A stretch of DNA of 64,000 bases from Modestobacter marinus (GCF_019799945.1 NZ_JABGCH010000007.1:62001-126000), one strand, 5' to 3'; shown: positions 11,065 through 20,786, numbered from the stretch's first letter. A program made the numbers and translations. The notes: generated by a model from the sequence alone, not told the origin.

Positions 11065-11173
11065 GCGCCGGGCGTGAACCCAGGTCACCTGATGGAACCC
11101 GTCCTCCTCACCAACACTGGGGCGGGAGGACCGGTGCTGACCAGGAACCTGATCCACGCTGCGCGGGGGCGGG

Positions 11174-13258
11174 TCAGGTGGTGGGGGCGAGGCCGCGGCG
11201 GCGGAGCAGCGGGCCGGTGTCGGCGTCCCGGCCGCGGACGGCGCGGAAGGCGCCCAGCGGGTCGACCGAGCCGCCGCGCGACAGCAGCCGGCTGCGGAAG
11301 AGGTCACCGTTCTCCCGCCGCAGGCCGCCGTTCTCCTTGAACCACTCCACGGTGTCGGCGTCGAGCACCTCGGACCAGATGTAGGAGTAGTAGCCGGCCG
11401 AGTACCCGCCGGCGAAGACGTGCTGGAAGTAGGTCGTCCGGTAGCGCGGCGGAACGAGGTCGTAGGCGACGCCGGCGGCCTGCAGCGCCTCGGCCTCGAA
11501 CGCCTGCGGGTCGGGGACGACGGTGTCCGGGCCGATCCGGTGCCACGCCTGGTCGAGGAGGGTCGCGGCCAGGTACTCGAGCGTGGCGAAGCCCTCGCCC
11601 CACAGCGCCGCCGCCTCGATGGCCTGCACCGTCTCGGCGGCCAGCGGCTCGCCCGTCTCGACGTGGGCCGCGTAGTGCGTGAGGACCTCCGGCCACAGCG
11701 CCCACATCTCGTTGACCTGGCTGGGGTACTCGACGAAGTCGCGCGGGACGCTGGTCCCGGAGAAGCGGGGGTAGGTCACCGACGAGAACAGCCCGTGCAG
11801 CGCGTGCCCGAACTCGTGGAAGAGCGTGGTGACCTCGTAGAGCGTGAGCAACGTCGGCTGCCCGGCGGCGGGGCGGGTGACGTTGAGGTTGTTGAAGACC
11901 ACCGGCCGGGTGCCCAGCAGCGCCGACTGGCTGACGAAGGAGCTCATCCACGCGCCGCCGCGCTTGCCCTCCCGCGCGTAGAAGTCGCCCAGGTACAGGC
12001 CCACCGGCTCCCCGTCCGGCCCGGCGACCTCCCAGACCCGGGTGTCCGGGTGGTAGCCGACCAGGTCCGGCCGGGGGGTGAAGGTGTAGCCGTAGAGCAG
12101 CTCCGCGGCCCGGAACACGCCGTCGACCAGCACCCGGTCCAGCTCGAACCACGGCCGCAGCGCGGCGCTGTCGACCGCGTAGCGCTCCGCACGGACCCGC
12201 TCGGAGTAGTACGCCCAGTCCCAGGCGGCCAGCTCGACCCCGTCGGCGGCCGCGAGCCCGGCGAGTACCTCCGCCTCGGCCTTCGCGTTCGCCACGGCCG
12301 GCGGCACGAGCTCGGCGAGCAGCGCGTCGACGGCGGCCGAGCTCTTCGCGGTCTGGTCGGCGGCGATCAGGTCGGCGTGGGTGTCGAACCCGTGCAGGCG
12401 GGCCCGGACCGCCCGCAGGTGGGCGATCTCGACGGCCACCGGACCGTTGTCGTGCTCCCCGGCCGAGGCGCGGGTCACCGAGGCCTCGAACAGCCGCCGG
12501 CGCACACCCCGGTCGCGGAGCTTGGCCAGCGCCGGTTGTCCGGTGGGCAGGACCAGGGTGAGCAGGTACGCGCCCTCGTGCCCCCGCTCGGCCGCGGCGC
12601 CGGCGGCCGCGGCCACCTCGGCCTCGGACAGCCCGTCGAGCTCGGCGGCGTCGCGCACGAGCACGGCGGCCGCCTCGGTGGCCAGCTGCAGGTTCTGGTC
12701 GAAGCGGGTGTCCAGCTCGGCCAGGCGCTGGTTGAGCTCCCGCAGCCGGTCCCGGCCGGCGTCGTCCAGGCCGGCGCCGGACAGCACGAAGTCCAGGTGG
12801 TAGCGCTCGACCAGACGCAGCGACTCCTCGTCCAGGCCGGCCTCGGCGCGCCCGGCGTGGACGGCATCGACCCGGGCGAACAGGGCGGGGTCGAGCCGCA
12901 GCGCGTCGGAGTGCGCGGCGGCCAGCGGCGCGTACTCCCGCTCGATCTCGCGGATCCGCTCGTTGGAGACGGCCGAGGTCATGTTGGCGAAGACCCGCGC
13001 GGCGCGGCCGAGCAGCTCACCGGACCGCTCGAGGGCCACCACGGTGTTCTCGAAGCTCGGCTCGGCGGGGTCGGCGACGATCGCGGCGACCTCCTCCCGC
13101 TGCTGGGCCATCCCGGCCAGCAGCGCCTCGCGCACGTGCTCGGGGGTGATCTCGGCGAACGGCGGGAGCCGGTACGGCAGCGCCGACGGGGCCGCCAGCG
13201 GGTTCGACGCGGACAGGGGCGCGGAGGCCGGCGCGGAGGCCGGGACAGCGGTGCTCAT
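11174..13258 (-). CDS. M3-family zinc oligopeptidase (Dcp/OpdA type)
   Basis: 694 residues, the usual length for peptidyl-dipeptidase Dcp and oligopeptidase A. The M3 zinc motif HEFGH lies near residue 480 (TLFHEFGHALHGLFSS), with the third ligand Glu downstream in the FVEYPSQVNE region. A long helical N-terminal half precedes the catalytic half. No signal peptide is present, so it should act in the cytosol, degrading short peptides. ATG at 13258 is preferred over the adjacent GTG at 13261. It is convergent with the greA operon and lies downstream of an ABC exporter pair on the same strand, separated by a post-stop repeat. Confidence 0.92.
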   Translation of the reverse strand: MSTAVPASAPASAPLSASNPLAAPSALPYRLPPFAEITPEHVREALLAGMAQQREEVAAIVADPAEPSFENTVVALERSGELLGRAARVFANMTSAVSNERIREIEREYAPLAAAHSDALRLDPALFARVDAVHAGRAEAGLDEESLRLVERYHLDFVLSGAGLDDAGRDRLRELNQRLAELDTRFDQNLQLATEAAAVLVRDAAELDGLSEAEVAAAAGAAAERGHEGAYLLTLVLPTGQPALAKLRDRGVRRRLFEASVTRASAGEHDNGPVAVEIAHLRAVRARLHGFDTHADLIAADQTAKSSAAVDALLAELVPPAVANAKAEAEVLAGLAAADGVELAAWDWAYYSERVRAERYAVDSAALRPWFELDRVLVDGVFRAAELLYGYTFTPRPDLVGYHPDTRVWEVAGPDGEPVGLYLGDFYAREGKRGGAWMSSFVSQSALLGTRPVVFNNLNVTRPAAGQPTLLTLYEVTTLFHEFGHALHGLFSSVTYPRFSGTSVPRDFVEYPSQVNEMWALWPEVLTHYAAHVETGEPLAAETVQAIEAAALWGEGFATLEYLAATLLDQAWHRIGPDTVVPDPQAFEAEALQAAGVAYDLVPPRYRTTYFQHVFAGGYSAGYYSYIWSEVLDADTVEWFKENGGLRRENGDLFRSRLLSRGGSVDPLGAFRAVRGRDADTGPLLRRRGLAPTT

Positions 13259-13289
13259 CACCCGCCATCCTCGTCCTCCGTCGCCGGGT

Positions 13290-13392
13290 GGCCTCTCTGC
13301 AGGGTCCCGCCGCGAGCCTGCGAGCGGTGGGGCCCGGCCCCGGCCAGGAGCCCGCCCCGAGCGTGCGAGGGGTGGGTGGGACGGGGTCCTTC
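13290..13392 (-). repeat. Post-stop repeat element, copy A (two units)
   Basis: In the sense of the upstream ABC permease gene (stop at 13401) the element starts with GAAGGACCCC 9 bp past the stop and ends with CCCTGCAGAGAGGCC. It consists of two half-diverged units with the core CTCGCNNGCTCG. See the findings for the family. Confidence 0.7.
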
Positions 13393-13400
13393 TACCTTCC

Positions 13401-14207
13401 TCAGCGCGTGGAGGTGCGCACGTACAGCCGCACCGACAGGGGGACGAAGACGATCAGGATCACCACGGCCCACAGCAGGCTGTAGAACACAGGGTGCTGC
13501 AGTGACCAGGCCTCGGCCAGCGGCGCGCCGGCCGGCACGTTGCCGAACAGCTCCCGGGCGCCCTGCACCACCGTGGACACCGGGTTCCACTCGGCGAAGG
13601 TGCGCAGGACCGAGGGGAAGCTCTCCAGCGGCACGAAGGCGTTGGACACGAACGTCAGCGGGAAGATCACCATGAAGCTGGCGTTGTTCACCACCTCCGG
13701 GGTCCGCACCAGCAGCCCCACCACCGCCATCAGCCAGCTGACCGCGTAGGCGAAGGCGAGGAGCAGGACGAAGCCGCCCACGGCCTCGCCGACGGAGGTG
13801 TTGATCCGCCAGCCCACCACCAGGCCGGTCAGCGCCATCACGACGATCGAGATGGCGTTGAGCCCGAGGTCGGCCACCGTGCGCCCGATGAGCACCGCCG
13901 AGCGGCTCATCGGCAGGGACCGGAAGCGGTCGATCAGCCCCTTCTGCAGGTCCTCGGCGATGCTCGCCCCGGTGATCGTGCTCCCGAAGACGACCGTCTG
14001 CGCGAAGATCCCGGGGAGCAGGAACTCAGCGTAGCTGACGTCGCCCGGCACGTCGATCGCGCCGCCGAAGACGTAGCGGAACAGCAGCACGAACATGATC
14101 GGCGACAGCGTCGCGAAGACGATCAGGTCGGGCACGCGCTTGACCTTGATCAGGTTGCGGCGGGTGATCGTGACGCTGTCGGAGACGGTCTCCGCCAGGG
14201 TGGTCAT
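13401..14207 (-). CDS. ABC-2 type exporter permease (DrrB-like)
   Basis: 268 residues with six predicted membrane helices. The N-terminus (TRRNLIKVKRVPDLIVFATL) is typical of the DrrB/daunorubicin-resistance permease family. A conserved amphipathic region, EDLQKGLIDRFRSLPMSR, is the coupling segment that meets the ATPase. The ATG overlaps the stop of the ATPase gene by ATGA. It forms a drug or lipid exporter with the protein encoded at 14204-15208. The substrate is unknown. Confidence 0.9.
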   Translation of the reverse strand: MTTLAETVSDSVTITRRNLIKVKRVPDLIVFATLSPIMFVLLFRYVFGGAIDVPGDVSYAEFLLPGIFAQTVVFGSTITGASIAEDLQKGLIDRFRSLPMSRSAVLIGRTVADLGLNAISIVVMALTGLVVGWRINTSVGEAVGGFVLLLAFAYAVSWLMAVVGLLVRTPEVVNNASFMVIFPLTFVSNAFVPLESFPSVLRTFAEWNPVSTVVQGARELFGNVPAGAPLAEAWSLQHPVFYSLLWAVVILIVFVPLSVRLYVRTSTR

Positions 14208-15208
14208 CGGTTCGCTCCTGCACTGACGGTGGTGGCGGACTCGTCCTGCTCGTCGGACGGCTCGTCGCCCTCGGCGGCGTGCCCGGTGAGGGTGAGGAAG
14301 ACGTCGTCGAGGTCGGGGCGGCGCAGTCCGATGTCGAGGACCCCGGCGCTGTGGCCGTCCAGCCGGCGCAGCGCCTCGGCCAGCGCGTCGACGCCCCCGC
14401 TGACCGGCACGGAGAGCCGGCGGGTCTGCGCGTCCAGGCGCGGCTCACCATGGGTCAGTGGCCGCAGCGCCTCGGCGACCGCGCCCAGCTGCCCGGCGTC
14501 GGCGAGGGTCATCTCCAGCCGCTCGCCGCCGACCTGCGCCTTGAGCTCGTCGGCGGTGCCGCGGGCGATCACCCGGCCGTGGTCGATGACGACCATGCGG
14601 TCGGCGAGCCGGTCGGCCTCCTCCAGGTACTGGGTGGTGAGCAGGATCGTCGTCCCCTCCCCCACCAGGTCGGCGATGAACTCCCACATCCCCAGCCGGC
14701 TGCGCGGGTCGAGCCCGGTGGTGGGCTCGTCGAGGAACAGCACCCGGGGACGGGCGATGAGCGAGGCACCGATGTCGAGCCGCCGGCGCATGCCCCCGGA
14801 GTAGGTCTTGGCCGGCCGGTTGGCCGCGTCGGTGAGCTCGAACCGCTCGAGCAGCTGCTCCGCCCGCCGGCGTGCCTCCCGTGCGCTGAGCCGGTACAGC
14901 CGGCCGACCATCTCCAGGTTCTCCCGGCCGGTCAGGTACTCGTCGACCGCGGCGTACTGGCCGGTGAGCCCGATCATCGAGCGCACCTGGGCCGCCTCGG
15001 TGACCACGTCGAGACCGGCGACCTCGGCCCGCCCGCCGTCGGGCAGCAGCAGCGTGCTCAGCACCCGGACGATCGTGGTCTTGCCGGCTCCGTTGGGGCC
15101 GAGCAGACCCAGGACGGTGCCCTCGGACACGGTGAGGTCGACCCCACCGAGCGCGGTGGTCTTCCCGAACCGCTTGAGGAGCCCCTCGACGACGACGGCG
15201 TAGCTCAT
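14204..15208 (-). CDS. ABC exporter ATP-binding protein (DrrA-like)
   Basis: 334 residues. Walker A GPNGAGKTT at 37-45, signature YSGGMRRRLDIG near 138, Walker B VLFLDEPTTGLDP near 160, then the H-loop. The C-terminal 100 residues (DUF4162-like) contain RRPDLDDVFLTLTGH, typical of the DrrA subfamily. ATG at 15208 begins MSYAVVVEGLLKRFG; in-frame codons upstream lack an RBS. It energises the permease encoded immediately downstream. Confidence 0.93.
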   Translation of the reverse strand: MSYAVVVEGLLKRFGKTTALGGVDLTVSEGTVLGLLGPNGAGKTTIVRVLSTLLLPDGGRAEVAGLDVVTEAAQVRSMIGLTGQYAAVDEYLTGRENLEMVGRLYRLSAREARRRAEQLLERFELTDAANRPAKTYSGGMRRRLDIGASLIARPRVLFLDEPTTGLDPRSRLGMWEFIADLVGEGTTILLTTQYLEEADRLADRMVVIDHGRVIARGTADELKAQVGGERLEMTLADAGQLGAVAEALRPLTHGEPRLDAQTRRLSVPVSGGVDALAEALRRLDGHSAGVLDIGLRRPDLDDVFLTLTGHAAEGDEPSDEQDESATTVSAGANR

Positions 15209-15381
15209 GCCGGCGACCGTAGGCCGGGAGTCCGACGGTTCCGACCGCTTTTCCGCGATCCACCGGGAACCGCTAGGACCCGCCACCTAGGCGCTCACCC
15301 TCCGTCATTCGCTGGCCGCGCACCGTGATGATATGGGGCGGCTCAGACGGGTCGGGCGGACGGAACTCGTCGGCGGGGCGG

Positions 15382-16617
15382 TCAGTCCGTCCGGACCGGG
15401 TACCCCGCGGCGACCAGCGCCGCCAGCACCTCGCGGGCGTGGTCGGGGCCGCGGGTCTCCAGGTGCACCGCGACCTCCACCTCGCCGAGGTCCAGTTGCG
15501 CCGTCGTCCGCTCGTGCTCGACCGTCAGCACGTTGGCCTGCAGACCGGCCAGCTCCTGCAGCAGGGCGGCCAGCGAACCCGGCCGGTCGGGCACGTGCAC
15601 CCGCAGGTTGAGGTAGCGGCCCGCCGCGGCCATGCCGTGCTGGACGACCTTCAGCATCAGCAGCGGGTCGATGTTGCCGCCGGAGACCACCGCCACCACC
15701 GGGGGCGCGAACGCCGCGGGGTCGGCGAGCACGGCGGCCACCGCGGCCACCCCGGCCGGCTCGACGACGAGCTTCGCCCGCTCCAGGCAGAACAGCAGTG
15801 CCCGGGACAGGTCTGCCTCGCTGACGGTGCGCACCTCGTCGACCAGCCCGGCCACGTGGGCCAGGGTGAGGTCCCCGGGCGCGGCGACGGCGATGCCGTC
15901 GGCCATCGTGCTCATCGCGGTGAGCGGCACCGGGTGGCCGGCCGCCAGCGACGCCGGGAACGCGGCCGCCGAGGCGGCCTGGACGGCGACGACCCGGACG
16001 CCGGGACGGCGGTCCCGCACCGCCGCGGCGATCCCCGAGACGAGCCCGCCGCCGCCGGTGCAGACCACGACGGTGGCCACGTCCGGGCACTGGTCGAGCA
16101 GCTCGAGGCCCACCGTGCCCTGCCCGGCGATCACGTCGGGGTGGTCGAACGGGTGGATGAAGACCTTCCCGGTCTCGGCGGCGAGGTCGATCGCGGCGGC
16201 GAGCGCCTCGGTGAGCGTCGCGCCGACGAGCCGGGCGTCGGCGCCGTAGCCGCGGGTGGCGGCGACCTTGGGCAGCGGCGCGGACTGCGGCATGAACACG
16301 GTGGCCTGGGTGCCGAGCTCGCGGGCGGCCAGCGCCACCCCCTGGGCGTGGTTGCCGGCGCTCGCCGCGACCACCCCGCGGGCCCGCTCCTCGAGACTCA
16401 GCCGGGAGATCCGGGTGTACGCCCCGCGGATCTTGAACGAGCCCCCGCGCTGCAGGTTCTCGCACTTGAGCCACACCGGGCCGCCGACCCGCTCGGCCAG
16501 CGCCCGCGAGTGCTCCAGCGGGGTCCGCCGCACGACGCCCTCGAGCAGCCGGGCGGCAGCCTCGACGTCCGCGCCGCTCACCAGGGGGACCGCACCGACC
16601 TCATCGACGTCCGACAC
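15382..16617 (-). CDS. ilvA: Threonine ammonia-lyase with a single C-terminal ACT domain
   Basis: 411 residues. It converts threonine to 2-oxobutyrate, the entry to isoleucine synthesis. Fold-type II PLP domain with Schiff-base Lys62 (GSFKIRGAY), substrate loop SAGNHAQG and phosphate-binding loop CTGGGGLVSG. A single ACT-like domain follows from about 335 (LRVHVPDRPGSLAALLQEL), matching the short actinobacterial and catabolic types rather than the 514-residue enterobacterial form. The GTG at 16617 begins VSDVDEVGAVP; the upstream extension is Pro/Arg-rich and unlikely. It diverges from the MoxR gene. Confidence 0.9.
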   Translation of the reverse strand: MSDVDEVGAVPLVSGADVEAAARLLEGVVRRTPLEHSRALAERVGGPVWLKCENLQRGGSFKIRGAYTRISRLSLEERARGVVAASAGNHAQGVALAARELGTQATVFMPQSAPLPKVAATRGYGADARLVGATLTEALAAAIDLAAETGKVFIHPFDHPDVIAGQGTVGLELLDQCPDVATVVVCTGGGGLVSGIAAAVRDRRPGVRVVAVQAASAAAFPASLAAGHPVPLTAMSTMADGIAVAAPGDLTLAHVAGLVDEVRTVSEADLSRALLFCLERAKLVVEPAGVAAVAAVLADPAAFAPPVVAVVSGGNIDPLLMLKVVQHGMAAAGRYLNLRVHVPDRPGSLAALLQELAGLQANVLTVEHERTTAQLDLGEVEVAVHLETRGPDHAREVLAALVAAGYPVRTD

Positions 16618-16682
16618 GTCCCGATCCTCGCAGTCGGGAGGGAGGACGGGAGGACACCCGGCTGTCGCAGCCCCGTCGTACC

Positions 16683-18158
16683 GTGGTCGAGGTGACGGAC
16701 GCCGCACCGCTCGGGACCGCTCCGGCCCCGGCTCCCCCCGCTTCCACGACCCTCGGCGAGCTCCGCGAGCGCGGGGCCGCCTTCCGGCCCGTCAAGGCCG
16801 AGCTCCGCGACAACCTGCTGGCCCGCCTGGCCGCCGGGCAGCGCTCGCTCCCGGGCATCGTCGGGTTCGAGGACACGGTGGTGCCCGAGGTCGAGCGCGC
16901 CCTCATCGCCGGACACGACCTGGTCCTGCTGGGCGAGCGGGGGCAGGGCAAGACCCGGCTGATCCGCACCCTGGTCGGCCTGCTCGACGAGTGGACGCCG
17001 GTGCTGGTCGGCAGTGAGCTCAACGAGCACCCGCTGCACCCGATCAGCGTCTGGGCGCACCGGCAGATCGCCGAGCACGGCGACGACACCCCGGTCGGCT
17101 GGCTGCACCGCAGCGAGCGGTTCGGCGAGAAGCTGGCCACGCCCGACACCAGCGTCGGCGACCTCATCGGCGACGTCGACCCGATCAAGGTCGCCGAGGG
17201 CCGCACGCTGGGCGATCCGGAGACGGTGCACTACGGCCTGGTGCCGCGCACCAACCGGGGCATCTTCAGCGTCAACGAGCTGCCGGACCTGGCCGAGCGC
17301 ATCCAGGTGGCGCTGCTCAACGTGCTCGAGGAGCGCGACATCCAGATCCGCGGCTACCGGGTGCGGCTGCCGCTGGACCTGTTCCTGGTCGCCAGCGCGA
17401 ACCCCGAGGACTACACCAACCGCGGCCGGATCATCACCCCGCTCAAGGACCGGTTCGGCGCCGAGGTGCGCACCCACTACCCGCTCGAGCTCGCCGACGA
17501 GCTGCGGCTGCTGCGCCAGGAGGCGCACACGACCTGGCTCGGCGGCGAGGGCTTCGACGCCCCGATCGTGCCGGAGCACCTGGTCGAGATCATCGCCCGC
17601 TTCACCCGTCTGGTGCGCGAGTCCACCCACGTGGACCAGCGCTCGGGGGTCAGCGCCCGGTTCGGGATCGCCGGGCTGGAGACCGCGGCCGCCTCCGCCG
17701 TCCGCCGCGCCGCGGTGGCCGGCGAGAGCCGGCCGGTGGCCCGGGTGGTCGACCTGCCCAGCATCGTCCCGGCCAGCCGCGGCAAGGTGGAGTTCGCCGA
17801 CTCCGGCAGCGACCCCGACGACGACCGGGAGCTCGAGGTGCTCGAGCACCTGCTGCGCCAGGCGACGGCGCAGACCTTCCGCGCCCGCTGCGGCGGGCTC
17901 GACCTCACCGGCCTGCAGGAGCACTTCACCAGCGGGGACACGGTGGAGTCCGGCGAGCTGGTGCCGGCCGCAGCGCTGCTGGGGCAGCTGGGCACCGTGC
18001 CCAACCTGGCTCAGCTGCTGGGCCGGCTGGGGGTGCCCGAGGGCGAGGAATCCGCCGAGCAGGCCGCGGCCGCGGTGGAGTTCGCGCTCGAGGGGCTGTG
18101 GCTGACCCGGCGGCTGGCCAAGGACAGCGACGGCACCCGCACGGTGTACGGGGCCTAG
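16683..18158 (+). CDS. MoxR-family AAA+ ATPase (magnesium-chelatase-I-like)
   Basis: 491 residues. AAA+ core with Walker A GERGQGKTR at 84-92 and a Walker-B-like GIFSVNELPDL. Sensor 1 lies in LVASANPEDYTNRGRI and an arginine finger in ITPLKDRFGAE. The C-terminal 150 residues form the lid and a Leu-rich tail. MoxR ATPases act as chaperones with VWA-domain partners, and such a partner is encoded directly downstream (gap 2 bp). GTG at 16683 or GTG at 16692 could start the protein; the first is used here. The client of the pair is unknown. Confidence 0.9.
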   Translation: MVEVTDAAPLGTAPAPAPPASTTLGELRERGAAFRPVKAELRDNLLARLAAGQRSLPGIVGFEDTVVPEVERALIAGHDLVLLGERGQGKTRLIRTLVGLLDEWTPVLVGSELNEHPLHPISVWAHRQIAEHGDDTPVGWLHRSERFGEKLATPDTSVGDLIGDVDPIKVAEGRTLGDPETVHYGLVPRTNRGIFSVNELPDLAERIQVALLNVLEERDIQIRGYRVRLPLDLFLVASANPEDYTNRGRIITPLKDRFGAEVRTHYPLELADELRLLRQEAHTTWLGGEGFDAPIVPEHLVEIIARFTRLVRESTHVDQRSGVSARFGIAGLETAAASAVRRAAVAGESRPVARVVDLPSIVPASRGKVEFADSGSDPDDDRELEVLEHLLRQATAQTFRARCGGLDLTGLQEHFTSGDTVESGELVPAAALLGQLGTVPNLAQLLGRLGVPEGEESAEQAAAAVEFALEGLWLTRRLAKDSDGTRTVYGA

Positions 18159-18160
18159 CG

Positions 18161-20158
18161 ATGGCCCGCGGACGCCCGGGCCGGGGGTACCGGTACGGGA
18201 GGTGGCACGGCGGCCCGGACCCGCTCGCGCCGCCGTACGACGTGGCCGCCGCCGTCGACGAGATCGGCGACCAGGTGCTGTCGGGCAGCGGTGTCCGCGA
18301 GGCGCTGCGCGACCTGCTCCGCCGCGGCCTGGACGGGCGCCGGGGCCTGGACGCGCTGCGCCGGTCGGTCCGCGACCGGCTGCGTCAGGCGCGGCAGGCC
18401 GGGCGGATGGACGGGACGCTGGAGCAGGTCCGGGAGCTGCTGGACCAGGCGGTGGAGGCCGAGCGGCGGGCGCTGTTCCCCGACCCGGACGACGCCGCCC
18501 GGCTGGCCGAGGCCGAGCTCGACGCGCTGCCGCAGGACACCGCCGGCGCGGTGCGGGCGCTCAAGGACCACCAGTGGCGGTCCCCGGAGGGCGAGGCCGC
18601 CTACCGGCAGATCGAGGACCTGCTCCGCCAGGAGGTCCTGGACAGCTCGTTCCAGGGCATGAAGCAGGCGCTGCAGGCCATGCAGGACGGCGACAGCGCC
18701 GCCATGCAGGCCGTCAAGGACATGATCGCCGACCTGTCCGCGCTGGTTGACGCGCACAACCGGGGTGAGGACACCGAGCAGCGGTTCCGCGAGTTCATGG
18801 ACAAGCACGGGCAGTTCTTCCCCGACGACCCGCAGTCGGTCGAGGAGCTGATCGACTCCCTCGCCCGCCGGGCCGCCGCCCAGGAGCGGATGCTCGCCGG
18901 GATGTCGCCCGAGCAGCGCGCGGAGCTGCAGGACCTGATGGGCCAGGTGATGGAGGACCTGGGCCTGCAGAGCGAGATGGCGCACCTCAACGACGCGCTG
19001 CGCCGGGCCCGCCCCGACCTGCCGTGGGGGCAGCGCGGCCCGGTGCCCGACGGCGAGCAGTCCCTCGGGATGGGCGACGCGACGACGGCGGTCGCCGAGC
19101 TCGCCGACCTGGAGGCGCTGTCCCAGCAGCTGTCCCAGGGGTACGCCGGGGCCTCGCTGGCCGACGTCGACGAGGAGCTGCTGGAGCAGGCGCTGGGCCG
19201 CTCCGCCGTCGACGACCTGGCCGCGCTGCGCCAGCTGGAACGCGAGCTGGAGCGGCAGGGCTACCTGCAGCGGTCCGACGGGAAGATGCAGCTGTCCCCC
19301 AAGGCGGTGCGGCGGCTGGGCGCCACCGCGCTGCGCCGGGTGTTCGCGAAGCTGTCGGCCACCGGCCGGGGCGAGCACGACGTGGCCGACGCCGGCGCGG
19401 CCGGGGAGCTCACCGGCGCGTCCCGCGAGTGGCTGTTCGGCGACGAGCAGCCGCTGGACGTCGTCCGGACGGTCCGCAACGCGGTGCTGCGCACCGCCGG
19501 CCAGCCACGTCCCGAGCATCAGCGGCGGGTGCGGATCGCCGTCGAGGACTTCGAGGTCGTCGAGACCGAGCGGCGGACCGGCGCCGCGGTGGCGCTGCTG
19601 GTCGACCTCTCCTACTCGATGGCGCTGCGCGGCACCTGGGGTGCGGCCAAGTCGACGGCGATGGCCCTGCACTCGCTGGTGACCACCCGCTTCCCGCAGG
19701 ACGCGATCGAGATCATCGGCTTCTCCTCGACGGCGCAGGTACTGCGTCCCGAGACGCTGGCCGAGCTCAGCGTGGACACCCTGCAGGGCACCAACCTGCA
19801 GCACGGGCTGATGCTGGCCCGGCGCTTCCTGGCCCGGCACCGCGACGCCGAGCCGGTGGTGCTGGTGGTCACCGACGGGGAGCCGACCGCGCACCTGGAG
19901 GACGACGGCACGCCGTACTTCTGCTGGCCGCCGATGCCCGAGACGATCGCCCGCACCGTCGCCGAGGTGGAGCGGGTGGCCCGCTCGGGCGCCGTCCTCA
20001 ACGTGTTCGCCCTCGACCCGGAGCCGGGGCTGGTCGAGTTCGTGCACGAGATCACCCAGCGGGCCGGTGGCCGGGTCTTCCAGCCCGACAGCGAGCGGCT
20101 GGGCGAGTACGTGGTGGCCGACTACCTGCGCGTGCGGCGCGGCTCCCGCCGCCGCTGA
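18161..20158 (+). CDS. VWA-domain protein, partner of the MoxR ATPase
   Basis: 665 residues. A long helical, charged N-terminal region (1-470) contains Gln/Asp-rich segments and an internal basic stretch. The C-terminal von Willebrand A domain begins near 478 and has an intact MIDAS: DLSYS at Asp482-Ser486 and VTDGEPTAH. The order MoxR ATPase then helical-VWA matches the two-component MoxR/VWA chaperone systems that insert metal ions or remodel complexes. No signal or membrane helix is present, so it is cytosolic. It starts 2 bp after the ATPase stop, so the two are coupled. A post-stop repeat follows immediately. Confidence 0.88.
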   Translation: MARGRPGRGYRYGRWHGGPDPLAPPYDVAAAVDEIGDQVLSGSGVREALRDLLRRGLDGRRGLDALRRSVRDRLRQARQAGRMDGTLEQVRELLDQAVEAERRALFPDPDDAARLAEAELDALPQDTAGAVRALKDHQWRSPEGEAAYRQIEDLLRQEVLDSSFQGMKQALQAMQDGDSAAMQAVKDMIADLSALVDAHNRGEDTEQRFREFMDKHGQFFPDDPQSVEELIDSLARRAAAQERMLAGMSPEQRAELQDLMGQVMEDLGLQSEMAHLNDALRRARPDLPWGQRGPVPDGEQSLGMGDATTAVAELADLEALSQQLSQGYAGASLADVDEELLEQALGRSAVDDLAALRQLERELERQGYLQRSDGKMQLSPKAVRRLGATALRRVFAKLSATGRGEHDVADAGAAGELTGASREWLFGDEQPLDVVRTVRNAVLRTAGQPRPEHQRRVRIAVEDFEVVETERRTGAAVALLVDLSYSMALRGTWGAAKSTAMALHSLVTTRFPQDAIEIIGFSSTAQVLRPETLAELSVDTLQGTNLQHGLMLARRFLARHRDAEPVVLVVTDGEPTAHLEDDGTPYFCWPPMPETIARTVAEVERVARSGAVLNVFALDPEPGLVEFVHEITQRAGGRVFQPDSERLGEYVVADYLRVRRGSRRR

Positions 20159-20160
20159 CG

Positions 20161-20266
20161 GAAGGACCCCCTTCCCCCCGCCCTTCGCGAGCTCAGGGCG
20201 GGCCCCTGGAAGGGGGCCGTCTCCCCCACCGCTCGCAGCTCGCAGCGGGACCCTGCAGAGGGGGCC
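20161..20266 (+). repeat. Post-stop repeat element, copy B (two units)
   Basis: It starts GAAGGACCCCCTT two bases past the TGA of the VWA gene and ends CCCTGCAGAGGGGGCC. The second unit (CCCACCGCTCGCAGCTCGCAG) is close to a reverse-strand match of copy A. Orientation relative to the upstream gene is the same as in the other copies. Confidence 0.75.
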
Positions 20267-20306
20267 ACCTCCAGGACGCGCCTCGGCGGTCGGGGACACT
20301 GGGCCG

Positions 20307-20786
20307 GTGAGCACGGAAGCCGGCCGGGCCCTGCAGACGGGCACGATCACCATCGAGCAGGTCGACGCGGCGGCCACCTACGAGCTGCGCGCGCAGGAGC
20401 TCCGCGAGGGCCGGGCGGCGGAGATCGAGGAGGACGACGCCCGGTACACCCTGCACCTGGCCGCGCGCCTCGACGGCGGCGAGATCGTCGGCGTGGTCCG
20501 GTTCCACCCGCGCGACTGTCCCTGGGTGGGCGCGGCCGAGGCGCCGTGGCAGCTGCGCGGCATGGCCACCGACCCGCGGGTACGCGGGCACGGCGCCGGC
20601 CGGGCGCTGGTCGCCGAGGGCCTGTCCCGGGTGGCCGCGCGCGGCGGGGACCTGGTGTGGTGCGACGCGCGCGCCTCGGCGGTCGGCTTCTACGCGAAGC
20701 TGGGCTTCACGATCGTCACCGACGAGTACGACCTGCGGCCGGTCGGCCCGCACCGGGGCATGGTCATCGAGCTGCCGATCCGCTGA
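20307..20786 (+). CDS. GNAT-family N-acetyltransferase
   Basis: 159 residues, single GNAT domain. The acetyl-CoA-binding motif A is visible as LRGMATDPRVRGHGAGRALV, and motif B ends in AVGFYAKLGFTIVTDEY. Substrate unknown. The GTG at 20307 is the start that keeps the conserved first strand. The 3' end overlaps the 3' end of the convergent DUF2252 gene by 23 bp. Confidence 0.85.
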   Translation: MSTEAGRALQTGTITIEQVDAAATYELRAQELREGRAAEIEEDDARYTLHLAARLDGGEIVGVVRFHPRDCPWVGAAEAPWQLRGMATDPRVRGHGAGRALVAEGLSRVAARGGDLVWCDARASAVGFYAKLGFTIVTDEYDLRPVGPHRGMVIELPIR

